A stretch of DNA of 64,000 nucleotides, taken from Micromonospora andamanensis. Its GTDB lineage: Bacteria; Actinomycetota; Actinomycetes; Mycobacteriales; Micromonosporaceae. Position 1 is the stretch's first letter. Each line of letters begins with the position of its first letter. The stretch covers positions 1 through 64,000 of the forward strand of contig NZ_BOOZ01000015.1 of the NCBI RefSeq assembly GCF_016863495.1. The letters are read 5' to 3'. This document shows positions 53,332-61,494 of this stretch, in pieces. The notes below the pieces were generated by a model. It had not been told where the DNA came from. It did no database searches and saw only the letters and a program-made list of their open reading frames with translations. A program made the position numbers and the translations under genes.

Positions 53332-56300
53332 ACCGCACCCTCTTCGAAGTCCTCGGCGGTGTCCCAGCCGGCCGGTCTCGGCTCGCCCGTCGCGTCCCGC
53401 AACTCGTCGATGAGCACGCTCAACCCGGCCACCGTGGCCAACCGCATGACGTCCCGCATGGGCAGGTCGACGCCCCACACCCCGCGTACCTCGGCGACGA
53501 AGCGGGTGGCGAGCAGGCTGTCGCCGCCGAGCCGGAAGAAGTTCTCGTCGCGGCCCACCGCGTCCAGGCCGAGCAGCTTGGCCCAACGTTCGGCGACGAA
53601 CGCCTCGGTGCCGCCCCTGGGCGGGGCGCCCACATCGCGAGGTCGGTCGACCGCCTGTTCGAGAACCGTCTGGATGCGTCGCCGGTCCACCTTGCCGTTT
53701 GCGCTGAGCGGCAGCGCGGGCAGTACGGCGACATGGGCCGGCACCATGTGCTCGGGCAGCCGGGCCTCGGCCCACCGGCGCAGCCCGTCCGGGTCGACTC
53801 CGGCCGCCGTCGCGGGTCGGTCCGCGGTCAGCAGGATCTCGCCGGTGGCCTCGGTGCGCAGCACCCGTACCTCGCCCAGCCCCGCCGCGACCAACGCCCG
53901 CGTCCAGCGGTCGGGGCCGTGCAGCCAGCCCGCCCGCGCGGCGTCGTCGAGCCGGCCCGCGCGCGCCTCCAGCGGCAGGGCGCTCACCAGCGCCAGCGGC
54001 GTCGGGTGGGCGCGTTCGATCAGGTACAGCCGGCCGCCGGCGGCGAGCAGCAGCCCCATGGAGGCCGCCGCGGTCTCCGGGTCGGACATCCGGTGCAGCA
54101 CGTTGTTCGCCACCACGGCGTCGAAGGCGTGCACGTGCGGCGCGGCCAGCACGTCCGCACCCTGCACCGCCACCCGGACGCGGTGGCCGTGTTCCCGCAG
54201 CAGCGTCTCGGCCTTGGCCAGCGCCGGCCGCGCAGCCCCGAGCAGCGTGTACTCGACCGGGGCCCCGGACAGCGCCGCCAGCAGCCGGGCCGCGCCACGA
54301 CCGCTGTCGCTCTGCCACTCGGCCACGGCCGCCGGCGCGGTGCCGCCACGCTCCCGCAGGTCGTGCGCGACGGCGGCGAGACACTCGGCGGTGGCCGGCA
54401 TCAGGTCGTTGAGCGCCTCCGGGGCCAGCACCGGGTCGTCCAGCAACGCGGTGGCGTCGGCGTCACCGGACAGGATGGCCGTGTAGAGCGGCGCGGCCCA
54501 CTCCAGGGTGGCCGAGACGGCCGCCAGCCGGGTGCCGAGGGTGCTCTGCCGGACCCGCTCGGCCCATCTCGCGTCCGTGACCTCGGTCCACCTCGGTCCG
54601 GGCGCGTACCCGTCGGCCGGGCCGGACAGCACGTCGCGGTGCGCCAGGTAGTCGAGCCAGACGTCCACGACCGGTCGTTGCGGGACGCAGACGGTGAACG
54701 GTGTGCTCCCCGGCTCGACAAGCGGTGCGACGACCTCGGCCAGCAGCACCTCCACCAGCTGGTGTTCGAGCAGCAGCGGGTCGTCCCCGGTCGCCGGGCC
54801 GGTCACCGGCGGCAGGAACTCGTCGCCCGGCCGTCCGGCGGCGGGCTCGACGACCGGGAGGTCGGAATCGGGCGTCGACGATCGCTCGACCACTGCGGCG
54901 ACCACCTCGCGGCGACCCTCGTTGACGACGACGGCGACAGCCTGAGCGACAGTGGGGTACGCCTGCAGGCAGGACTCGATCTCGCCGAGTTCGACCCGGA
55001 AACCGTTGATCTTGACCTGGTGGTCGAGGCGACCGAGGAACTCCAGGTTGCCGTCGGGCCAGTAACGGCCCAGGTCGCCGGTGCGGTACCAGCGCTCGCC
55101 GGCCACCAGCGGGAAGCGGGCCGCGCTCAGGTCGGCATCGCCCCGGTAGCCCAGCGCCACCCCCGCGCCGCCGATCCACAGCTCGCCGGGCACCCAGTCG
55201 GGGCAGTCCCGGCCACGGCTGTCCACCACGCGGAACTTCTGGTTACGCAGCGGTGTGCCGTACGGGATCGACCGCCAGCCGGCGGACACCTCGACGACCT
55301 CGAACGCGTTCGACCAGATCGCCGCCTCGGTGGCACCGCCGAGTGAGATGAACCGGCAACGTCCGTCGGTCGCTGCGGCCAGCCTGCCGGGCAGGTCCAG
55401 CCCGATCCAGTCGCCGGAGAGCAGGGCGAGGCGCATCGTGCCCGGAAGCTGGGCGTCGTCGGCGGCGGTGAGCAGCATGTCCAGCAGGGCCGGAACGGTG
55501 TTCCAGACGGTCACCGCGTGCTGGCGGCACAGCGAAAGCCACTCGGTGGCGTCGCGCCGACCCGACTCCGGCACCAGGACCGCGGCACCGCCCACCGCGA
55601 GCAGCCCGAAGATGTCCCACACCGAGAGGTCGAAGTCCAACGCGGACACCGCCAGCACACGGTCGGCCGGACCGAGGTCGAACCGTTCGTTGATGTCCTC
55701 GACGGTGTTGACCGCCGCGCGATGGGTGAGCTCGACACCCTTGGGCAGGCCGGTCGAACCCGACGTGAAGATCACGTACGCGGGGTCGTCGGGGTCGGCG
55801 GCGACCGGAGCGGCAAGCGGCTCGGCCTGCTCGGCGGCCTCGATGGTGAGGATCTCGGCAGCCACCCCGGTCGGGCTCAACAGTCCGCTGCCGTCGAGGA
55901 CGACCCGGGCGCCGCTGAGGTCGAGGATCCGGGCGCGTCGCTCGGCCGGCTGGTCCACGCCGATCGGGACGTACGCCGCTCCGGCGGCGAGCACGCCGAG
56001 CACCGCCACGATCTGCGGTACGCCCTTCGGGGCCAGCACGGGCACGTACGATCCACGACCCACACCGCGTCCGGCCAGCGCCCCGGCGACCCGCAGGGCG
56101 CGCGCGGCGAGTTCGTCGTGTGACAGCGACTCCTGCTCGCCCCAGAGCAACGCGGGTCGCCGGGCCCGCTCGTCCGCCTGGGCGAAGAACCGCGTGTGCA
56201 GGAGATTGTCGGTCATCGCGCGGGTGGACGAGTTGACCGCCGCGCGGGTGCGCCGCGTCGCCGTGGGCAGGTCGATCTCCGGCACCGCGCTCGTCCACGC

Positions 56301-57884
56301 ACCGGCCAGCAGGCCGCGGACCAGCGTCTCGTACGCGGCGAGCATCGCGTCCAGCATGCCGTCGGGAAAGAGCGCCTCGACGGCGTCCCACACCAGGCGT
56401 ACGGTGCCGTCGCTGGTGCGGTAGATCTGGTGGTCGAGCCAGATCTGCGGGGTCTGGGAGATCATCCACGTCGGCTCACCGAAGCGGGCCGCGAACTCCT
56501 CGGGGATCAGCGGAGCCGACAGGTCCACGGAGAACACCACTGGCGCGGTGCGGGGCGACTCCGGGTCGGCGCGGGTGAACTCCCGCAGCACGTCGACGCC
56601 GGTGTAGGCGGCGTACCCGATGTCCTCGTGCATCTGCTTCTGCACCGTGCGCGCGCGGCCGGCAAAGCTGTCGCCGGAGAGGTCGACCTCCAGCAGCACC
56701 AGACCGGAGAAGTCGCCCACCAGGCGGGGCATCTCGGGATGCACGTCCAGGTCCCGGTCGAACAGCGGGAGGCTGAGCAGGAAGTGCTCGTCCCCGCTCC
56801 AGCGACTCAGGACCGTGGCGTAGGCGGTGGCCAGCACCGCCGCGGGCGTCAGTCCCGCCTCGCCCGCCCGGCGTTCCAGGGCCTGCCACTCGGGCACCGT
56901 GAGGTCGAAGAAGCGACGGGCGAAACGCTGGACGGTGACCGCCTCCGGATCGACCGCCAGGGGCAGCTTCGGGCCGCCGGGCAGCGTCGGCAGCCGCCGC
57001 TGCCAGTACGGGCGGGCCCGCTCCCGCTCGGCGGCCCGGGTACCGGCCTGCTCGGCGAGGTACCTGCCGAAGGTGTAACCGACCTCGCCGAGGGCCGCCG
57101 GATCGTCGTAGAGGACGACCAGGTCGGCGAGCATCACCCGGAAGCTGGCCAGGTCCACGGCCAGCAGGTCGATGTTGAAGTGCAGCCGGTCCACCCCACC
57201 GGGCAGCCGGGTGAGCAGCACATCGACCACCTCGCCGCGACCGACCTCCAGGATGCGGTGGGAGAGCCGGTCGCGCAGTTCCAGCGCGGCGGTCGCCGCC
57301 TCGTCGGCGGGGCGGTCGCGGAAGTCATGCACGGTCAGCCCGGGCCAGGGGGACTCCGGCAGGATCTGCTGGGTGGCGTCGTCGTCGAACCGGGCCCGCA
57401 GCATCGGGTGACGCGCCAGCAGCGCCCGGACAGCCCGTTCGAGTCGCTGCGCGTCCACACCTGTCGAGTCGAACTCGAGGTAATTGTGGCAGCCGACACC
57501 GCCGAGCGCGTGATCGCCCGAGCGACCGAACAGGTACGCCTGCTGCACCGGAGTCAGCGGGAAGGCCCGATCCGGATCGTGCCGGGCGGCGTCGACCGCC
57601 GGCCGAGTGGGTGCCGTGGACTCGGTCGCAGTCACGCCGGTGCCGACAAGCCCGACCCACGCGGACAGTCGCGGGTCGGCGGCCAGCTCGGTGAACGTCA
57701 CCTCGGCGCCCGCGCCGTTGAGCCGGCTGGTCAGTCGCATCAGGTGCAGGGACTGCAGCCCCAGTTCGAACAGGTTGCTGTCGTCGTCCGCTGTGGTCAG
57801 CTCCATGCCGAGCAGGTCGGACACCGCAGCGCGCAGGCCGTCCCGATCCGTCCCGGTGCCGCAGTCGGTGTTTTCCGATAACAT
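53328..57884 (-). CDS. NRPS: ArCP-Cy-A(Cys, embedded MT-like)-PCP (PchE-like)
   Basis: A 1518-residue synthetase. An aryl carrier protein comes first (ELGLQSLHLM, Ser near 42), then a heterocyclization domain (about 105-520; DLLAVDLAS near 240) and an adenylation domain starting near 560 with SGSTGLPKG near 708. Its by-eye code is DLWNLSLIWK, one residue from the standard cysteine code. Between A8 (near 966) and the end of A (NGKVDRRR near 1395) is a methyltransferase-like insert, where the SAM loop reads AEWQSDSGRG (near 1190) instead of a GxGxG pattern. PchE has an epimerase of this type in the same place. PCP Ser is near 1453. GGGAG precedes the ATG at 57884. Confidence 0.92.
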   Translation of the reverse strand: MLSENTDCGTGTDRDGLRAAVSDLLGMELTTADDDSNLFELGLQSLHLMRLTSRLNGAGAEVTFTELAADPRLSAWVGLVGTGVTATESTAPTRPAVDAARHDPDRAFPLTPVQQAYLFGRSGDHALGGVGCHNYLEFDSTGVDAQRLERAVRALLARHPMLRARFDDDATQQILPESPWPGLTVHDFRDRPADEAATAALELRDRLSHRILEVGRGEVVDVLLTRLPGGVDRLHFNIDLLAVDLASFRVMLADLVVLYDDPAALGEVGYTFGRYLAEQAGTRAAERERARPYWQRRLPTLPGGPKLPLAVDPEAVTVQRFARRFFDLTVPEWQALERRAGEAGLTPAAVLATAYATVLSRWSGDEHFLLSLPLFDRDLDVHPEMPRLVGDFSGLVLLEVDLSGDSFAGRARTVQKQMHEDIGYAAYTGVDVLREFTRADPESPRTAPVVFSVDLSAPLIPEEFAARFGEPTWMISQTPQIWLDHQIYRTSDGTVRLVWDAVEALFPDGMLDAMLAAYETLVRGLLAGAWTSAVPEIDLPTATRRTRAAVNSSTRAMTDNLLHTRFFAQADERARRPALLWGEQESLSHDELAARALRVAGALAGRGVGRGSYVPVLAPKGVPQIVAVLGVLAAGAAYVPIGVDQPAERRARILDLSGARVVLDGSGLLSPTGVAAEILTIEAAEQAEPLAAPVAADPDDPAYVIFTSGSTGLPKGVELTHRAAVNTVEDINERFDLGPADRVLAVSALDFDLSVWDIFGLLAVGGAAVLVPESGRRDATEWLSLCRQHAVTVWNTVPALLDMLLTAADDAQLPGTMRLALLSGDWIGLDLPGRLAAATDGRCRFISLGGATEAAIWSNAFEVVEVSAGWRSIPYGTPLRNQKFRVVDSRGRDCPDWVPGELWIGGAGVALGYRGDADLSAARFPLVAGERWYRTGDLGRYWPDGNLEFLGRLDHQVKINGFRVELGEIESCLQAYPTVAQAVAVVVNEGRREVVAAVVERSSTPDSDLPVVEPAAGRPGDEFLPPVTGPATGDDPLLLEHQLVEVLLAEVVAPLVEPGSTPFTVCVPQRPVVDVWLDYLAHRDVLSGPADGYAPGPRWTEVTDARWAERVRQSTLGTRLAAVSATLEWAAPLYTAILSGDADATALLDDPVLAPEALNDLMPATAECLAAVAHDLRERGGTAPAAVAEWQSDSGRGAARLLAALSGAPVEYTLLGAARPALAKAETLLREHGHRVRVAVQGADVLAAPHVHAFDAVVANNVLHRMSDPETAAASMGLLLAAGGRLYLIERAHPTPLALVSALPLEARAGRLDDAARAGWLHGPDRWTRALVAAGLGEVRVLRTEATGEILLTADRPATAAGVDPDGLRRWAEARLPEHMVPAHVAVLPALPLSANGKVDRRRIQTVLEQAVDRPRDVGAPPRGGTEAFVAERWAKLLGLDAVGRDENFFRLGGDSLLATRFVAEVRGVWGVDLPMRDVMRLATVAGLSVLIDELRDATGEPRPAGWDTAEDFEEGAV

Positions 57885-58107
57885 TCTCAAGCTCCCTTGC
57901 GCGCTATCGACTCCCGCTGCGGAATGTTCGGTTCGAAATACGTCGACGGGCGGGGCGCGAGATTGATGTCAGGCAACTGGCTACATCAGCGCCGGCGCCT
58001 GGCCCGACCCTAACAGCAGCCCGCAGCACCGAGCAATCTGTCGCCGCCCGATGGGTGGCTGTGAATATCGTGGACGATGCCGTGAGAAGTACACATCGGT
58101 TGTCGGA

Positions 58108-58971
58108 CTACTCGTCGAGCCCTATCAGTTCGGTAAGGGAATCGCCCAGCATTGTTCCGGGGACGCCGAGATCGAAGGCCAGATCGAAGTGGTTGCGCGA
58201 CGGCACGACGAGGTCGACCACGCGGCTGCCGCAGGCTCGGACGGCCTCGACGAACTCCGCCTGCTGCCGGCCGAACTCGTCGGTCTCGTTCTCGCCCCGC
58301 GCGACGACAAGTGGTGGCAGCACCGCCGGCAGCCGGCGCATCGGGCTGTAATCACGCGCGGTCCCCGGATCCAGCCCGAGCGCCCGGTTGACATAGGTCC
58401 GGCGGACCGGCTCCAGGTCGTAGACGCCGCTGAGCAGGATCGCGCCCGCCACCGCCCGGTCGGGACGGTCGCCGTCGCGCTGCCCACCGGAGGTGTCGAG
58501 CAACGCCATGACGGCCAGGTGCGCGCCCGCAGAGCACCCGCTGAGGTAGACCGACCGGGGGCTCGCCGGCAACTGACAGGCGTTTCGGCAGATCCAGCGA
58601 ACTCCCTCGGCGACCATGTCGACGATCTCCGGCAGTCCGTACGTGGGCGCCAGGCCGTAACCCAGCGCCGCGACGGAGATGCCGCGCGGCACCAGGTCCA
58701 GGGCCATGAAGGACGATTCGAGTCGGCTCAGCTCCTGCCAGTACCCGCCGTGGATGAACACCAGTAACGGGCCGCCCGGCCGGGCCGCGGGGAAATAGTC
58801 GAGCAATTGCTCGGGTCGCGGTCCGCAGCGTACGCCCGAAAGCACGTCGAGCCGGTCCCGCGCCTGTGCGCTACGTTCGGCGTACTCGCGTAGGAAAACG
58901 TTTATGTCGGCGACGCGGGAACTCGGCGAGTACTGAATGTCCAGGGCTCGTTGGTCGTACGTCAGATACAC
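58108..58971 (-). CDS. kynurenine formamidase (HGGYW type)
   Basis: A 287-residue alpha/beta hydrolase. The oxyanion motif HGGYW near residue 74 defines the arylformamidase group. The nucleophile is in SGCSAGAHLA (Ser near 146), the histidine in SRNHFDLAF (near 261) and the aspartate probably near 230. It cleaves N-formylkynurenine to kynurenine and formate. Next to the dioxygenase and halogenase it should produce (chloro)kynurenine. It starts with GTG and is separated from the halogenase by 90 bases containing a 44-base palindrome. A 223-base gap separates it from the first NRPS gene. Confidence 0.88.
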   Translation of the reverse strand: MYLTYDQRALDIQYSPSSRVADINVFLREYAERSAQARDRLDVLSGVRCGPRPEQLLDYFPAARPGGPLLVFIHGGYWQELSRLESSFMALDLVPRGISVAALGYGLAPTYGLPEIVDMVAEGVRWICRNACQLPASPRSVYLSGCSAGAHLAVMALLDTSGGQRDGDRPDRAVAGAILLSGVYDLEPVRRTYVNRALGLDPGTARDYSPMRRLPAVLPPLVVARGENETDEFGRQQAEFVEAVRACGSRVVDLVVPSRNHFDLAFDLGVPGTMLGDSLTELIGLDE

Positions 58972-59010
58972 GTCACTTCGCTTCCGGTGCCGAAACGGTC
59001 GCTGCTGGGC

Positions 59011-59054
59011 CCGTTCCGTCTCCCCGGCGGCCGGCCGCCGGGGAGACGGAACGG
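59011..59054. terminator. 44-bp perfect palindrome between halogenase and formamidase genes
   Basis: Positions 59011-59032 are the exact reverse complement of 59033-59054, giving a 20-bp stem with a four-base loop in RNA, all G+C rich except for a few pairs. It lies within the 90-base gap between two genes on the same strand. It could terminate or attenuate the ligase-dioxygenase-halogenase transcript or protect its 3' end. Confidence 0.7.
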
Positions 59055-59061
59055 ACGACTG

Positions 59062-60669
59062 TCACGCGTTGGCGCGCATCGCGGCGAAGTACTGGTTCTG
59101 GGTGGGCAGTTCCTGCACCAGCTTCTCGGCCTTGAGCCGGATGCGCTCGAACTCCGCAAGCGCCGCCCGCTCGTCGGCCAGCTCGACGGCGGGCGAGTGC
59201 CGCACGTCGATTCCACCCGTGCCCAGCAGGATGCAGTTGTACGAGTACGGCGGCAGACCGTGGTAGTGCGGGTAGATCGACTCCGAGTCCGGCACCTTGT
59301 GCTGCCAGATCTCGATCCGCTCCGCGAGGGCGTCGGGGATCACCCGGGTCTTGGTGTCCTTCCAGTACTGGTTGTCGACCCGCTTCGCACCCCGGTAGTG
59401 CAGGCAGAGGAACTCACGTACACCGTCCATGACGTGGGTGACGGACCTGTTGTACTGCTCGCGCAGCAGGTCGTCGCCGCGCCCGGACGGGAAGTACTTG
59501 ACCATCTGCTCGATGGCGTGGTGGATGAAGAAGATGCCCGTCGACTCCAGCGGCTCGACGAAGCCGCTGGACAGGCCGACCGCGACGCAGTTCTTCACCC
59601 ACGACCGACGGCTGCGGCCGATACGCATCCGGATGTGGTTCGCGGGCACGTCGGCCGCCTCGGGGCCGACGAACTCGCGCAGCACCCGCTCGGCCTCCTC
59701 CGGGGTCGCGTAGTCGCTGGCATAGACGTAGCCGGTGCCGATCCGACTGATCAGCGGGATCGTCCAGATCCATCCGGCGTCCTGCGCGGTAGCGGTCGTG
59801 CACGGCCGCAGCGGCTTGCGGTCCATGTCCAGCGGCACCTGGAGCGCGACAGCGCTGTCGTTGGGCAGGGTGTCCTGGTAGGACACGAACGGCTCGCCGA
59901 GGGCCTTGTTCAGCAGCAGCGCCCGGAAGCCGGTGCAGTCGACGAACAGGTCACCGGCGATCTCGCCGTGCTCGGCGGTACGCACGTGCGAGATGAACCC
60001 CTGATCGTCGAGCGCCACGTCGACGACGTTGTCGACGACGTGCTTGACGCCCCGCTCGGTGGAGTAGCCGGTCAGGAACTTCGCCAGCAGGTGCGCCTCG
60101 AAGTGGTACGCGTAGGGAATCTGCGCGCCCTGGTACTCCGCGATCGTCGACCGGGCCGACGTCTCGTCGTGGGTCTGCTCGACGAAGCCCTGGTCGACCA
60201 GGCTGCCGTCCAGATACCGGGGCGACCGCTCGGCATCGCACAGCGACGCCATGACGAAGCAGTCCTTGTCGAACCGCGACGTGGTCGGGTAGCGCAGCCA
60301 CCAGTCACTGAGCGGGAACCCGTCGACGGAGGCCATCTGCTCGAACGGGTGGTAGAAGTGATGGCCCGGCTCGCGCCAGTTCTCGAACCGGACGGCCAGC
60401 TTGTACGTGGCGTTACAGGCGGGCATCCACTCGGACTCCTCCAACCGCAGGAACTCGAAGAAGTGCCGGATGTCGCTGAAGGTGGCCTCGCCGACCCCGA
60501 TCGTGCCGACGGTGGCCGATTCGACGACTGTCACGTCGACCCGTTTACCGAAGGCGGCCGCCAGGTACGACGCTGTCATCCAGCCGGCCGTCCCGCCACC
60601 GACGATGACGACTCGCCGTGTCCTGCCGGGGTCGCGCGTGTTCTTGGCGGCGGCACCACTGACAGTCAT
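59062..60669 (-). CDS. flavin-dependent tryptophan halogenase
   Basis: A 535-residue FADH2-dependent halogenase. The FAD site is IVGGGTAGWMTASY (about residue 22), the family motif WxWxIP appears as WIWTIPL (about 300), the catalytic lysine is in ATYKLAVRFENW (about 89), and a glutamate lies in FVEPLESTGIF (about 373). It should chlorinate free tryptophan at C5, C6 or C7; the position cannot be told reliably by eye. AAGGAGG eight bases before the ATG at 60669 sets the start. It follows the dioxygenase gene. No flavin reductase is in the window's cluster part, so one must come from elsewhere. Confidence 0.93.
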   Translation of the reverse strand: MTVSGAAAKNTRDPGRTRRVVIVGGGTAGWMTASYLAAAFGKRVDVTVVESATVGTIGVGEATFSDIRHFFEFLRLEESEWMPACNATYKLAVRFENWREPGHHFYHPFEQMASVDGFPLSDWWLRYPTTSRFDKDCFVMASLCDAERSPRYLDGSLVDQGFVEQTHDETSARSTIAEYQGAQIPYAYHFEAHLLAKFLTGYSTERGVKHVVDNVVDVALDDQGFISHVRTAEHGEIAGDLFVDCTGFRALLLNKALGEPFVSYQDTLPNDSAVALQVPLDMDRKPLRPCTTATAQDAGWIWTIPLISRIGTGYVYASDYATPEEAERVLREFVGPEAADVPANHIRMRIGRSRRSWVKNCVAVGLSSGFVEPLESTGIFFIHHAIEQMVKYFPSGRGDDLLREQYNRSVTHVMDGVREFLCLHYRGAKRVDNQYWKDTKTRVIPDALAERIEIWQHKVPDSESIYPHYHGLPPYSYNCILLGTGGIDVRHSPAVELADERAALAEFERIRLKAEKLVQELPTQNQYFAAMRANA

Positions 60670-60725
60670 TGCGGATCCTCCTTGTACCCGATAACCCGGG
60701 ACTCGACGAATGTGTCTGCTTCGGC

Positions 60726-61454
60726 TCAGTTCTGGTGGACCCCGCCACCGACGACTGGCGCGAAGACCTCCGGGAACAACGTCCGCTCGGTCGACCGCCA
60801 CAGGTAGGCGGCCCCGGCCGAGCCGGCCGTGCCGCGTCCCTCGCCGATGAACTGCTCAGCCAGCTGGGCGTGCCGGGCACGCCACGACCGCACCGCGTCG
60901 TCGAAGGCCGCCAGCGCGTCGCGGACCCGCTCGACCGGGGCCAGGTCACCGTCGGCCCGGGCACGGTCGCGGTACTCGACGAAGGCGGACGACAGCGACT
61001 GCTCCTCGCAGCGGGCAACCAGCCGGGCCCGCTCCCCGGCGGTGAACCCGGGGGTGTTGAGGAATCGACGGTCCCGGGCTCCGCACAGGAACTCGATCTC
61101 CCGATACTGGGCGGACTGGAAGCCGCTCGACGAGCCGAGGGTCGCCCGGATCTCGTCGAACGACTCGGGTGTCAGCGTGCTCAGGACGTCGAAGTGTCCG
61201 CTGAGCACCCGCATGGCCGCCGGCAGTCGCCCGATGTGGTCGGTGGCGACGTCCGCCTGATCGCGGTTCAGCGCGTCCCGGGCGGACTCGACGTGCCGCA
61301 GGATGACCGCGAACCACAACTCGCACGCCTGGTGGGCGGCGAAGAACAGGGTGCGGTCCGGCTCGTCGCGTACGCAGGCGATCTCGAGCAGCTCGTCCAG
61401 TCTGAGGATCTCCCCGTACGCGCGGTCGCGCCGGATGTCCGTCGGATTGGTCAT
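60726..61454 (-). CDS. tryptophan 2,3-dioxygenase
   Basis: A 242-residue heme enzyme opening the indole ring of tryptophan to N-formylkynurenine. Family motifs: HQACELWFAVIL (near residue 40), SSGFQSAQYREIEFLCG (near 110), and the heme-histidine region WRARHAQLAEQFIGEGRGTAGSAGAAYL (His near 195, the last motif GTxGSxG). It is rather short compared with many bacterial TDOs. The ATG at 61454 follows the AMP-ligase stop by 40 bases with GAGGAGG between. Together with the halogenase and formamidase it makes the chlorokynurenine module described for taromycin. Confidence 0.93.
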   Translation of the reverse strand: MTNPTDIRRDRAYGEILRLDELLEIACVRDEPDRTLFFAAHQACELWFAVILRHVESARDALNRDQADVATDHIGRLPAAMRVLSGHFDVLSTLTPESFDEIRATLGSSSGFQSAQYREIEFLCGARDRRFLNTPGFTAGERARLVARCEEQSLSSAFVEYRDRARADGDLAPVERVRDALAAFDDAVRSWRARHAQLAEQFIGEGRGTAGSAGAAYLWRSTERTLFPEVFAPVVGGGVHQN

Positions 61455-61494
61455 CGGTGGACAGGCCTCCTCAGCAAGGTGCCCGGGCGGTGGC

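Noticed and set aside
53332..54384. N-terminal extension of the second NRPS
   Set aside because: The extra residues are low-complexity and overlap the first NRPS in another frame. The GTGA overlap at 53328-53331 and the docking domain fix the start.
50902..54486. 1194-residue open frame on the plus strand opposite the NRPS genes
   Set aside because: It is antisense to clear synthetase domains and has the low-complexity Arg/Pro/Gly look of high-GC shadow frames.
57921..57942. Possible third TetR operator before the first NRPS gene (GTTCGGTTCGAA)
   Set aside because: It has one good half-site, but the other half does not match the spacing of sites A and B.
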